Source: DASVTR01 sp036382855
GTDB taxonomy: Bacteria > Acidobacteriota > Blastocatellia > Pyrinomonadales > Pyrinomonadaceae
Direction: 5' to 3'
Length of the DNA: 64,000 bases
Assembly (NCBI GenBank): GCA_036382855.1
Contig: DASVPO010000006.1
Location: 62,001 to 126,000 of the forward strand
Positions 38,021 to 46,032 of this stretch are shown in pieces. Each line of letters starts with the position of its first letter. The stretch's first letter is position 1. The notes under the pieces were generated by a model. That model did not search any database. It saw only the letters and a list, made by a program, of their open reading frames with translations, and was not told where the DNA came from. Position numbers and translations under genes: made by a program.

Positions 38021-38695
38021 TCATCCTTGCTTCGTCAAGCTCTCGCGAGCCTTCAGCCATTCGATGATAGGCTTGCTCCCGACCTGCATGTTGCGGCGCA
38101 GCGCATTGCAGGCAGCCTTGAGATTGCCCTCGTGAAGGGCGGCCATGATTTTTTCATGTTGGTTGTAAGCGACGTGCACGTTGCGACGCTCACGCATCAA
38201 CGCTATCTCATAACGCCGTGTGCGTCGTATGAAGTGTTTGATGAGGTCAATCAGAACGCTGTTCGTGCACCCTGCGAGAAGCTCCAGATGCCATTCGTCG
38301 TCAAGCGACAGCACCTTCTCCGTGTCGTGAGTCTTGATGATTTTTTGATTGAGCGATTCAAGCCGCTCCAACCTCTGCGCCGTAGGGATTCCCGCGAGCC
38401 TCAGCGCTTCCGGGTCGAGGAGCGCACGGATCGGATAAATCTGCCCAAACTCTTCCAACGTCAAAGGGCAAACGAAATAACCGATTCGCGGTACGACGTT
38501 GAGCGCCCCTTCGGCGACTAAACGACCGAGTGCTTCTCGAAGCGGCGTCCGGCTGACCTTAAGACTCGCGGCCAGATGCACTTCATTAACACGCTCGCCG
38601 GCAGGCAGGCTTCCGTCCACAATCATCTCTCGCAGGAGGATGACCAGCGTTTCGCTAATATTGGGCCGCTCAAGCGGAGCAACAGCGGATTGCAT
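38021..38695 (-). CDS. GntR family regulator, FCD type
   Basis: 224 residues. N-terminal winged helix (NISETLVILLREMIVDGSL, VSRTPLREALGRLVAEGAL) and a C-terminal all-helical FCD ligand domain with metal-binding-type His/Asp positions (DDEWHLELLAG and a later HEKIMAALHEGN). It probably controls itself and the hydrolase just downstream. The ATG has no Shine-Dalgarno; directly in front of it is a 12-bp palindrome of GntR-operator type, so the mRNA may be leaderless or nearly so. FCD regulators usually sense carboxylic acids or sugar acids; the effector is unknown here. Confidence 0.93.
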   Translation of the reverse strand: MQSAVAPLERPNISETLVILLREMIVDGSLPAGERVNEVHLAASLKVSRTPLREALGRLVAEGALNVVPRIGYFVCPLTLEEFGQIYPIRALLDPEALRLAGIPTAQRLERLESLNQKIIKTHDTEKVLSLDDEWHLELLAGCTNSVLIDLIKHFIRRTRRYEIALMRERRNVHVAYNQHEKIMAALHEGNLKAACNALRRNMQVGSKPIIEWLKARESLTKQG

Positions 38696-38707
38696 ACTGT
38701 ATACAGT
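38696..38707. promoter_or_regulatory. Probable GntR operator
   Basis: Perfect palindrome ACTGTATACAGT immediately upstream of the GntR start codon. Its centre TGTATACA agrees with FadR/FCD-type operators (TNGTNNNACNA-like). A TTGAAA...TTAAAC promoter-like pair on the minus strand lies just upstream, so binding here would block initiation. Confidence 0.55.
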
Positions 38708-39002
38708 TTAACAACATCCAGCCTGATATTTCAAGGCTTATTTTAGTAGCATCAGTGTCATAAAGATTTCTGAAGACGGCGCTGCGCTTCAAATATTCAC
38801 TTTAGCGTTTGGTCGTCTGGTTGTTGACCTTGATGGTCGCGGTCAAGGATTGTCAGGATAAATTTTTGCGGACGGGCGGGAGTCTATCTATTCCGTCAAA
38901 TGAGAATGCGGATGGCTGGCAGTTAGTCTTCCTCTTTTGATTATAGGTGCGGGGCTGGATAAGAAGCGCTTAAACTGATAGTACTCCGTGAGCACAATGG
39001 GC
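38708..39002. other. 295-base gap upstream of the GntR gene
   Basis: Between the GntR gene and the 3' end of the first Crp gene, both on the minus strand. Apart from the operator and putative promoter at its left edge I see no gene, repeat or terminator. Confidence 0.5.
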
Positions 39003-39746
39003 CTAGTTATTTGGCGGGAAGCGCTCGTGATGCGCGCGCTGCCTGGGCAGGAATTCTTCAAACTTTTCCTGGACCACAGGGTAGCATTCACAGGCGAAGG
39101 ATTCGAGGCCCTTGCGGTCGAGGATTGTGATGTGGCCGCGCCTGTAATTAATCAGCCCTCTTTCCTGAAGTCTGGCGGCGACGCCGCTGACGCTGGCGCG
39201 GCGCACGCCGAGCATGTTAGCCATAAACTCGTGTGTCATCTCAAACTCGTCGCGGTCGAGCCTATCATGGTACATGAGCAGCCAGCGTGCGAGTCGTCCT
39301 TCGACCTCGTGGCGGCAGTTACAAACGACGGACTGCGAGATTTGCGCCATCAGCGCGTGCGTGTAGCGCAGCAGCCCGCTCTGGAGCATTCCGCCCCTTT
39401 GAAACTCTTCCCTCAGTTTTTCGGCACTCATTCGCAGGCCCGTGCCTTCACCCTGCACGGTGGCAACCTTTGTCTCGTTGCCGCCGAGGATGGCCGAGAT
39501 GCCGACCATGCCTTCGCGGCCGACAAGCCCGACTTCCATCCCGCTGCCGTCAGATAGATCCGTGAGCAGGGAGACGATTGCGTTGATAGGAAAGTAGACG
39601 TAGCGTAGATAATCGTCCGGCCTGAAGAGCACCTGGCTGAGCTTGAGCGAAACGGTTTCAAGCTGCGGCGCTATTCTTTCATACTCCTGCGGGCTTAGAG
39701 CGCCGAGGATTCTGTTTTCAGTTATGGCTTGCGACGTGACCAGCAT
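39003..39746 (-). CDS. Crp/Fnr family regulator (paralogue A)
   Basis: 247 residues from MLVTSQAITENRIL at 39746. N-terminal cyclic-nucleotide-binding-like barrel (VLFRPDDYLRYVYFPINAIVSLLTDL, MEVGLVGREGMVGISAILGG) and C-terminal winged helix (MTHEFMANMLGVRRASVSGVAARLQERGLINY). No N-terminal Cys cluster, so not an oxygen-sensing Fnr; cAMP-binding residues are not convincingly present. It is clearly paralogous to the gene just upstream on the same strand (same GREGMVGLSAIL and helix-turn-helix layout). The preceding gene's stop lies 22 bases before this start. Confidence 0.9.
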   Translation of the reverse strand: MLVTSQAITENRILGALSPQEYERIAPQLETVSLKLSQVLFRPDDYLRYVYFPINAIVSLLTDLSDGSGMEVGLVGREGMVGISAILGGNETKVATVQGEGTGLRMSAEKLREEFQRGGMLQSGLLRYTHALMAQISQSVVCNCRHEVEGRLARWLLMYHDRLDRDEFEMTHEFMANMLGVRRASVSGVAARLQERGLINYRRGHITILDRKGLESFACECYPVVQEKFEEFLPRQRAHHERFPPNN

Positions 39747-39768
39747 GCAGTTATCAGCTTCAATTAAG

Positions 39769-40605
39769 TCATTGTTCGATTGTCCGCACCAGCGTTTGAT
39801 AGCATTCGCAGGCTGCGGCTTCAAGCTTGTGCCTGTCGAGAATGCAGATTATACCACGATGATAAGCTATAATTTCGTTATCGCGAAGCGCATTGCAGGC
39901 CGTGGAGATGCCCGCGCGGCGTGTGCCCAGATGGTGTGCTATCTGTTCATGCGTTAGCGGCAACTGCTGCTCGCTCGTGCGGTCTTGAATCATCAGCAGC
40001 CAGGTGCAGAGGCGTTCGTCCAGTTTATGACGGCCATTGCAGACGGCCCTTTGCGAGAGTTGCATGAGGCGCGAATTCGTATAGCCGAGCAGAAGCCTTT
40101 GCAGAGCCTCGCCGCGAGCAAACTCTCGCTTGACTGCTTCCATCTCGATTTTAAGCGCGCTGCCGCCGACCGTCACCTGCGCCCAATAGGAGGGCGGGCG
40201 CGCCTCTAAAATTGCGGAGAGGCCGACCATTCCCTCCCGCCCGATGATGGCTGCTCCCGTCGAACTGCCGTCCTCAAGAAAGTAGAGATGAGAGATGACG
40301 GCAGTTTCAGGGAAGTAAGCGAAATCAATCTCTCTGCCAAACTTGTAAAGGTCCTGGCCGGTCGCAAGCGAGACAGGCTCAAGCTGCGGCAGCAGCAGCC
40401 GCTCGAAGTCTGCGGCGGGCAGCTTTGCGAGAAGGCGGTTCGAGAGCAGCCCGTTGAAAGCGACCGTTTCAGCAACTTTAAACTCGCGCTTGCTGCTCGC
40501 AGTATCTTTCAGAATGATGTGCGCGCCGGAACCGGCTTCCGCGTTGACGTAGACGGCGTGCTCGCTTTTCTGCGCGAAGCCATTCTTGTTTTCCAATTCC
40601 TGCAT
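39769..40605 (-). CDS. Crp/Fnr family regulator (paralogue B)
   Basis: 278 residues, about 30 longer at the N-terminus than paralogue A (MQELENKNGFAQKSEHAVYVNAE). The sensor barrel contains YKFGREIDFAYFPETAVISHLYFLEDGSS and GREGMVGLSAILEARPP. The DNA-binding helix region is LTHEQIAHHLGTRRAGISTACNALRDNEIIAYHRG. As in paralogue A, the end carries CECYQTL. The tandem pair probably arose by duplication and may form homo- or heterodimers; the signal is unknown. Start ATG with AGGAAGAGAA upstream. Confidence 0.9.
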   Translation of the reverse strand: MQELENKNGFAQKSEHAVYVNAEAGSGAHIILKDTASSKREFKVAETVAFNGLLSNRLLAKLPAADFERLLLPQLEPVSLATGQDLYKFGREIDFAYFPETAVISHLYFLEDGSSTGAAIIGREGMVGLSAILEARPPSYWAQVTVGGSALKIEMEAVKREFARGEALQRLLLGYTNSRLMQLSQRAVCNGRHKLDERLCTWLLMIQDRTSEQQLPLTHEQIAHHLGTRRAGISTACNALRDNEIIAYHRGIICILDRHKLEAAACECYQTLVRTIEQ

Positions 40606-40755
40606 GATTCTTCTCTTCCTATTTCAGATAACATAAAGCCTCGCACGGGGGCAAGTCTCGCTTTGGGCGGGCCGGTCAAGATCGAGCCTTAAACTTTTCT
40701 AACGCGAACGAGGATTGATTGCGCATCCTGCTCATCCAGAAAACTTCGGATGAAA

Positions 40756-41196
40756 TCAGACGCTTCTGATGCCTCTGCTTTTTCCGAGATGTCTTTCGAC
40801 GGCCATTTCCAGTTCGCTGAGCTTGAGCGGCTTGACCAGATAATCGTTGCCGCCGGTGGCGATGGCTTCGGCGCGCAAGTTCGGTTGAGCATGGCCGGAG
40901 ATAAAGATAATTGGCACGTTGTCGAGCATTGTGATTTTGCGTATGCGTCGTGTGGCCGCGAGGCCGTCGAGACGCGGGAGTCCTGTGTCCATCAGAATCA
41001 GACTCGGGCACACACTCTCGGCCAGCGAGACGGCCTCCACGCCGTCTGCGGCTTCGATGACGAGGCAGCCGTGCTGCTCCATCAGATACCTGAGCATGAA
41101 ACGCGTGTCGTCGTGGTCTTCGACCACCAGCACGCACGGCGGAACATCCGTCTCTCGTCCCACCAATGGCGAGGAATCTGCGAGCTTGTTTTTCAT
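40756..41196 (-). CDS. Single-domain response regulator
   Basis: 146 residues from MKNKLADSSPLVG at 41196. Complete receiver domain: acidic pair EDHDD, phospho-acceptor Asp in LILMDTGLPRLDG, Thr/Ser in IIFISGHAQP and Lys in YLVKPLKLSELEMAVERHLG. No output domain, so it passes phosphate on or acts by protein contact. No kinase is adjacent; the nearest is 18 kb away. Located upstream of the two Crp genes on the same strand, with 150 bases between. Confidence 0.92.
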   Translation of the reverse strand: MKNKLADSSPLVGRETDVPPCVLVVEDHDDTRFMLRYLMEQHGCLVIEAADGVEAVSLAESVCPSLILMDTGLPRLDGLAATRRIRKITMLDNVPIIFISGHAQPNLRAEAIATGGNDYLVKPLKLSELEMAVERHLGKSRGIRSV

Positions 41197-41793
41197 GTTT
41201 GGTAGAGCAGCCACCATAGTGAGCGTAGGCTATGGCGAAAGCGCTCAAGGTGTCGCTTCGCTTCTTAAGCTAGGGGAATTCTAATTGGTAGATGATGAAA
41301 GGGTGAGCAGTTCTACCTTGCGCCCACCCTTTTCCCCTTTGTTCGGTTTAGCTTGCGGCTAAACGCTTGAGACACATGGGAGGAAGCCGTGCCGCGTTCG
41401 GATTATCAGCCAGGAAAGACACGCCTCCCCGTAGTGTTAATTAATCGCTTGTAATATCTCATAACGGAAAGCAGTAGCCTATCGGGAAGATGAGAAGAGA
41501 TGATAGGGACTTTCCCTAATGAGGGATACGTAAAAAGCGATGAGTTGATAGCCGTTTGCTTCAACTTAGAGCTTTATTTGTGTATCCGGCAGCCACTCTT
41601 TAAACTCGGCGGGCTTCAGCAGTGGCCGGAGCTCCGTTTGCAGCTTGAGTTGACCCGAAACTAGAATAGCGACGCGCGTTTGTCGCCTCCGTCAGCGATA
41701 GCAGTTCTGCCCTTTCAGGTGCAGGAATTTTGATTCGCTCTATGAGAAACAGGTAAAAAATTTTCGTTCATCAAACTCTCGCCTTAACCAGAC
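41197..41793. other. 597-base gap between the response regulator and methyltransferase genes
   Basis: No coding sequence seen. Holds a hairpin AAAGGGTG...CACCCTTTT (41298-41333) and GTTTAGC-TTGCG-GCTAAAC (41346-41364), either of which could serve as a transcription stop for readthrough, and an AT-rich stretch near 41440-41460. Ends with the methyltransferase leader (AGGTAAAAAATTTT). Confidence 0.5.
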
Positions 41794-42609
41794 ATGCGCC
41801 ATAACAAGCTTGACAAAATCCGTGAGCACTACGACGTGGCCTCGCCCTACTACACGAAGCTCTGGGGCCAGCATCTTCATCACGGTTATTACGAAACAGG
41901 TCGCGAATCAAAAGAAGAAGCTGCCGAAAATTTAATCAAGCTGCTGGTCGCGCGCTCAGGGCTCTCGCACGGCTCAAGGGTTCTGGATGTCGGCTGCGGC
42001 GTGGGCGGCACATCAATCTGGCTGGCAAAAAATCTGGACTGCCGTGTGACGGGCGTCAGCCTCAGCCCCGTGCAGATTCAGATGGCGACCGAGGCTGCTG
42101 CGAGCATGACGAACAAGCCCGCTTTTCTCGTTGACGATGCTAATCAATTAACAGTCGAGGGCAGCTACGACATCGTTTGGACTGTCGAAGTGTTGTCTCA
42201 TCTGAGCCGTCGTGGGGATTTTTTCAGGAAAGCTGCGGGGCTGTTAGTCAACGGAGGAAAGATTTGTGAGGCGGCTTGGTTGAAGGACGAGCATTTGAGC
42301 GAAAAGGATGAAGAGAAATATATACGTCCGATTGAAAAAGGGATGCTCGTCGAGCTTCCAAGCTTAGCGGAATACAGAAGGCACATGGACGACAACGGCC
42401 TGCGGCTGTTGCACTACGAAGACATCAGCCGGAACGTGGCCGCGACGTGGGATGTGTGCCTGAGTATGATGAAGGAGAAGGCTCTCTGGGAATTGGCCGC
42501 GCGTCATGGCAGGGAGTTTGTGGCGTTCCTCAAATCCTTCAGGGCGATGAGAGAAGGCTTTAAGTCCGGCGCTTTCAGATATGCTTTGATGGTCAGCGAG
42601 AAACCTTAA
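41794..42609 (+). CDS. SAM-dependent methyltransferase (tocopherol/sterol-MT-like)
   Basis: 271 residues, cytosolic or membrane-associated. The N-terminus KIREHYDVASPYYTKLWGQHLHHGYYE is typical of gamma-tocopherol and sterol C-methyltransferases. Motif I is VLDVGCGVGGTS (residues 63-74), an acidic post-I residue is in VTGVSLSPVQI, and motif II-like YDIVWTVEVLSHL follows. It probably methylates a hydrophobic ring or quinone-like substrate; the product is not known. No Shine-Dalgarno is obvious. It stands alone and converges with the 3' end of the RND operon. Confidence 0.9.
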   Translation: MRHNKLDKIREHYDVASPYYTKLWGQHLHHGYYETGRESKEEAAENLIKLLVARSGLSHGSRVLDVGCGVGGTSIWLAKNLDCRVTGVSLSPVQIQMATEAAASMTNKPAFLVDDANQLTVEGSYDIVWTVEVLSHLSRRGDFFRKAAGLLVNGGKICEAAWLKDEHLSEKDEEKYIRPIEKGMLVELPSLAEYRRHMDDNGLRLLHYEDISRNVAATWDVCLSMMKEKALWELAARHGREFVAFLKSFRAMREGFKSGAFRYALMVSEKP

Positions 42610-42618
42610 AGGCTCTTT

Positions 42619-42780
42619 TTAACCTCGCGGGAAAACGAGCGTCAGCAGTGTAATAACGACGGCTGTGACGAGCGCACGCAGGTGAATCGAGCGCGACTTA
42701 ACACGCAGTTGTTCAACCAGACTTTCGTCTTCAATCTTCTCTTCGCCTGTGTCCATGTTGCGCGTCCCGCGCGCGGCCAT
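42619..42780 (-). CDS. Tiny one-TM membrane protein at end of RND operon
   Basis: 53 residues, found by direct reading. MAARGTRNMDTGEEKIED begins it; an internal ATG at 42756 would give 45 residues. A charged N-terminal half is followed by one hydrophobic helix (HLRALVTAVVITLLTLVF) and a short PRG tail. It begins 6 bases after the stop of the preceding small gene, which supports it as real and co-translated. Function unknown; single-TM accessory peptides of RND pumps (AcrZ-like) are a precedent for this size and position, but I see no sequence similarity. Confidence 0.6.
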   Translation of the reverse strand: MAARGTRNMDTGEEKIEDESLVEQLRVKSRSIHLRALVTAVVITLLTLVFPRG

Positions 42781-42786
42781 AGCGAT

Positions 42787-42984
42787 TCAGGTCTTCTCGC
42801 GTGCCTGCAACAATCCGAGGCCCGCAATCCAGATGGGAAAGAAAACAATTAGACGGAGAAGACGCGGCGCTCCATAGACGACGAGCAGGAAGGCCAGCCC
42901 GACGCCGACCGTCAGAGCGACGATGCCCATCAAACGCCGTTTGCGTTGCTCGCCCGGGCCAATGTTGATTGCATCGGAAAGCAT
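42787..42984 (-). CDS. Small two-TM membrane protein in RND operon
   Basis: 65 residues. Polar basic N-terminus (MLSDAINIGPGEQRKRR), then two hydrophobic helices (IVALTVGVGLAFLLVVYG, LIVFFPIWIAGLGLLQA) and a charged end (REKT). It starts 35 bases after the stop of the adaptor-like lipoprotein and 6 bases before the next tiny ORF, so it belongs to the RND operon. I do not recognise the family. Confidence 0.72.
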   Translation of the reverse strand: MLSDAINIGPGEQRKRRLMGIVALTVGVGLAFLLVVYGAPRLLRLIVFFPIWIAGLGLLQAREKT

Positions 42985-43019
42985 CGTCGGATTGAAAAGT
43001 CTTTCGCGTTTGGATGTTT

Positions 43020-43709
43020 TCAGGGCTGCCCGGCGCGAAGCGTAGCGAGCGGTTGCCCTGCGTTAACTTTCTGGCCGACTCGCGCGCTGATGACGCTCAC
43101 TGTTCCCGCAGCGGTAGCGTTTGCCGTCACGATTCTCTCGCTTGGCTGAGGCGCAGTTGAAGGGCCTTGATTCTGCTGGCCCGGCTGGCGGACGGCGAGC
43201 AAGCCCGTCTCCGCGCTTCGCTTCGCATCCTCCGCTTGCCGGAGTCTGGCTTGCGCGCGTTCATAGAGAGCGCGTTCGCCTTCGAGTTGGGCCTGCGAGG
43301 CTTCGCCGTTGGCGACGAGCGGCGTCAGGCGTTGAACCTCTGCTTCGTGTCGCACAGCCTCGGCGCGAGCCGCTTCAATCTCCGCATCGGCCGCCTTGAA
43401 ACTACGAACCGCACGCGCCTCCGCGCTCTCGCCCGGACTCGGCGTGGCCGTCGCCGTTTCATCTCGGACAACGATCTCAATCAGCGCCGCTCCCTTGTTG
43501 ACCGTCATTCCCTCGCGCGCAAGAACGCGCCGCACCTCTCCTGCGGCCGGAGCGTTGACGATAACGATTCCGCGCGCATCGCCGCCACCCGTTGTTCCTC
43601 CTCCTGACTGACACGCTGACGACGCGATGAGCATGACAAGCGTTAAAACGCAAAGCACGCCCCTCTGCTTCAGCGACCAAGCTGACAACGGATGGCGTTT
43701 ATTTGTCAT
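43020..43709 (-). CDS. Truncated RND/HlyD adaptor-like lipoprotein
   Basis: 229 residues. Signal peptide with lipobox (LVMLIASSAC, Cys33), then two biotinyl-lipoyl half motifs: GIVIVNAPAAGEVRRVLAREG (about residues 48-68) and TANATAAGTVSVISARVGQK near the end, separated by a coiled-coil hairpin of about 100 residues rich in Ala, Glu and Arg (EIEAARAEAVRHEAEVQRL). The lipoyl/hairpin core of a periplasmic adaptor is thus present, but the beta-barrel and membrane-proximal domains that normally follow are missing. It overlaps the outer-membrane-factor gene by 11 bases. It may be a second, shortened adaptor or an outer-membrane-factor accessory. Confidence 0.82.
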   Translation of the reverse strand: MTNKRHPLSAWSLKQRGVLCVLTLVMLIASSACQSGGGTTGGGDARGIVIVNAPAAGEVRRVLAREGMTVNKGAALIEIVVRDETATATPSPGESAEARAVRSFKAADAEIEAARAEAVRHEAEVQRLTPLVANGEASQAQLEGERALYERAQARLRQAEDAKRSAETGLLAVRQPGQQNQGPSTAPQPSERIVTANATAAGTVSVISARVGQKVNAGQPLATLRAGQP

Positions 43710-46032
43710 TCACACTGACTCCCGCAAATTCATTCGTCGTCACAGTTTTCTCCTGTGCTCCGATAGTTACGGCAGCGTCGGCCGCGCGGGTCGTCGCGGC
43801 GGGGCGAATTTCAAGCTCGCGCATGGGCGTGTCTGTGCGGACGGCGACGTTGTTGGCGGCGAGCGTATTGCCTGTTGCGCGTTGAAAGTCTGCGATGGCT
43901 TTGTTGAGGTCTGTCTGCGCCTGTAGCTCGCGGCCGCGCGCAGCCAGCAGTTCATTCTGCCTTTGCAGGACGAGGAAGACTGTGGATGTTCCAGCCCTGA
44001 ACTGCCGCTGCTCGCTTTCATACTGCTGCTCTGCGGAAGAGCGCGTGGCTGCCGCCGAGGCGAGGCGCGATTCGGCCGAACGCAAAGACTGCGTTGCGTT
44101 GCGCACGTCTGCCTCGATCAGTTGTTCGGCCTGCGCACGCTGGTTGCGAATGCTGCTGCCTTCTGCGAGCGAGCGGCCAAGGTTGGCTTCCGCCGTGCGG
44201 TTGCGCAAAGGGAGCGCGATGCGAACGCCTGCGCGGTAGGTCGGATAATCCTGCCCGATGAGGTTTGAGAGCGATTGCGGGAAACCGCCTATCAGGTTCG
44301 GGTTGACGGAACTGCCGCCGGTCGTCGCAGGGTCGAGCGGCGGCAGGCCCGCGAGCATGGATAATTCGTTGACGCGCGCACGCAGGAGCGCGTTTGCGCT
44401 CGTGCCGGTGCTGCCTGCTGCCTGCGTCGGTGCGCCCGCAAGTCCGACGGCCGTGTACGTGCCAATCAAGTCAATCTGCGGTTTTGTCTGGTCGCGGAAA
44501 TAGCGTGTGTCTATCTGGTTGATTTCCGAGTTGGTTTGCAGTTGGGCCAACTCCGGGCGATTGTTGATGGCAGTCGTGAGCGCCTGCTCAAGCGGGACGC
44601 GCGGGGCTTCGAGGCTAATGGGACTAACGGGTGTCAGCGGTCGCGACCAGAGCGGAGCGGAACGGTCAGCAAGGATGAGCGTCTTCAAAGTGTTCTCGGC
44701 GCGTGTGACCGATTCCTGCGCGGTGTAGACGTTCTGCTCGAAGGTCGTCACCTGCGTGCTGGCGGCGATGATGTCTATGGGCGCGAGCACGCCCTGCGCG
44801 ACGAGCCTTTGATTGCTCTCGACCTGAACGCGCGCCTGCTTGACGGCGTCAATCTGCACCTGCAAATTTCGGAGCGAGAAGACTAAATCCCAGTAAGCCT
44901 GCTCGACCTGAGAGATGACCTCGATGGCACGCTGGCGAAACTGCGCGTCGGTCAAAGAGAGATTCTTTTTAGCAATCTCTATCTGGCGACGGTTGTTGTC
45001 AATGCGCAGGCCACGCCAGAGCGGTTGCGTGTAGGTGACGGTGAGCGCCGCCGGATACTGCGGGTTGAGCGTGGCGTTCTGGTTATTGGTCGTCAGGCGC
45101 GTCGAAGAGAAATCAATCTGGTATGCGCCGCCGCCGATGGGAGAATAACCGCCTAGACGCGCGGAGCCTGTTGCGTCCGTCTGCTTGACTGAGCCGTTCT
45201 GCGCGCCGCCAAGAGTGGAACTCGTCGGCGTCACACGGCTTTCGAAATAACTTTCGGACGAAATGATAGGGTCGTAGACGCCGCGCGCTGCCTGCAAGTT
45301 AAACTCTGCTATCTGCACGTTGATGCGTGAGCCGTCAATGTCGTTGTTGTTGGCGAGCGCAAGCGCGATGGCTTCGTTGAGCGTCAGGGGCATCTGGTTT
45401 GAAACGTCAACGCCGACGCGCTCGGCCGAAGGCAGAGGCCGCTGTGGCGCTTCGAAATTCGGAGCGACGGGAGGCGGCTCTGTCGGCAGTTCTGCGGGCG
45501 CGATTCCGCCCGGAGTTCCGACCGCCTGACCGGGCGTTTGTGGCACGCCGGTCGCGGGCGTTCCCGTCTGCGGCGTGGTGGTTTGCGGCTGATTTGTCCC
45601 GGCGGGCGTGGCCGTCTGCGGTTGCTGAGTGCCGGGTGCTGTCTGCTGCGTAGCGTTTGGCGCTTGCGGCGATGGCGGGCGCGGCCCCTGCGTGTTGGGA
45701 GTCGTCTGCTGCCGTTGCTGCTCCGGGCCTGTCTGCGGTTGCACGCTCTGCTGCACATCGTTGTCAGGACGCACGGGAGCAGACGAAGAGTTTGGCGGCA
45801 ACTGGTCTGTCGAAGGAGGCAAAGCGCCGGGGCGCTGTTGCTGCGTCTGCGTGCCTGCGGGCGGCGCGGTCTGCGGCGAAGGGTTTGGCGCGGGCGCAGG
45901 CGGATTCTGCGCCGAGGCCACGCCCTGCAAGATGAAGAGCGCCGCGACCAGCGCTCCGATTCTCAACAAGCGTTGAGACGGAAACTGCAAATGGCGGCGC
46001 GCGAGCACCGCTTTCTTAATCACCTGAAACAT
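43699..46032 (-). CDS. TolC-family outer-membrane factor with Pro/Gln/Thr-rich N-terminal region
   Basis: 777 residues from MFQVIKKAVLARR at 46032, overlapping the pump gene's end by 17 bases; the longer frame upstream is only the pump gene in another frame. Signal peptide (LLRIGALVAALFILQGVASAQ), then about 130 residues almost entirely Pro, Gln, Thr, Ala and Asn (residues about 45-175), then the outer-membrane efflux domain: LTLNEAIALALANNNDIDGSR, two helical repeats with VEQAYWDLVFSLRNLQVQ and RAENTLKTLI, and a C-terminal FQRATGNTLA. It exports substrate across the outer membrane for the RND pump. The long disordered N-terminal part is unusual for TolC proteins. Confidence 0.92.
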   Translation of the reverse strand: MFQVIKKAVLARRHLQFPSQRLLRIGALVAALFILQGVASAQNPPAPAPNPSPQTAPPAGTQTQQQRPGALPPSTDQLPPNSSSAPVRPDNDVQQSVQPQTGPEQQRQQTTPNTQGPRPPSPQAPNATQQTAPGTQQPQTATPAGTNQPQTTTPQTGTPATGVPQTPGQAVGTPGGIAPAELPTEPPPVAPNFEAPQRPLPSAERVGVDVSNQMPLTLNEAIALALANNNDIDGSRINVQIAEFNLQAARGVYDPIISSESYFESRVTPTSSTLGGAQNGSVKQTDATGSARLGGYSPIGGGAYQIDFSSTRLTTNNQNATLNPQYPAALTVTYTQPLWRGLRIDNNRRQIEIAKKNLSLTDAQFRQRAIEVISQVEQAYWDLVFSLRNLQVQIDAVKQARVQVESNQRLVAQGVLAPIDIIAASTQVTTFEQNVYTAQESVTRAENTLKTLILADRSAPLWSRPLTPVSPISLEAPRVPLEQALTTAINNRPELAQLQTNSEINQIDTRYFRDQTKPQIDLIGTYTAVGLAGAPTQAAGSTGTSANALLRARVNELSMLAGLPPLDPATTGGSSVNPNLIGGFPQSLSNLIGQDYPTYRAGVRIALPLRNRTAEANLGRSLAEGSSIRNQRAQAEQLIEADVRNATQSLRSAESRLASAAATRSSAEQQYESEQRQFRAGTSTVFLVLQRQNELLAARGRELQAQTDLNKAIADFQRATGNTLAANNVAVRTDTPMRELEIRPAATTRAADAAVTIGAQEKTVTTNEFAGVSVNDK

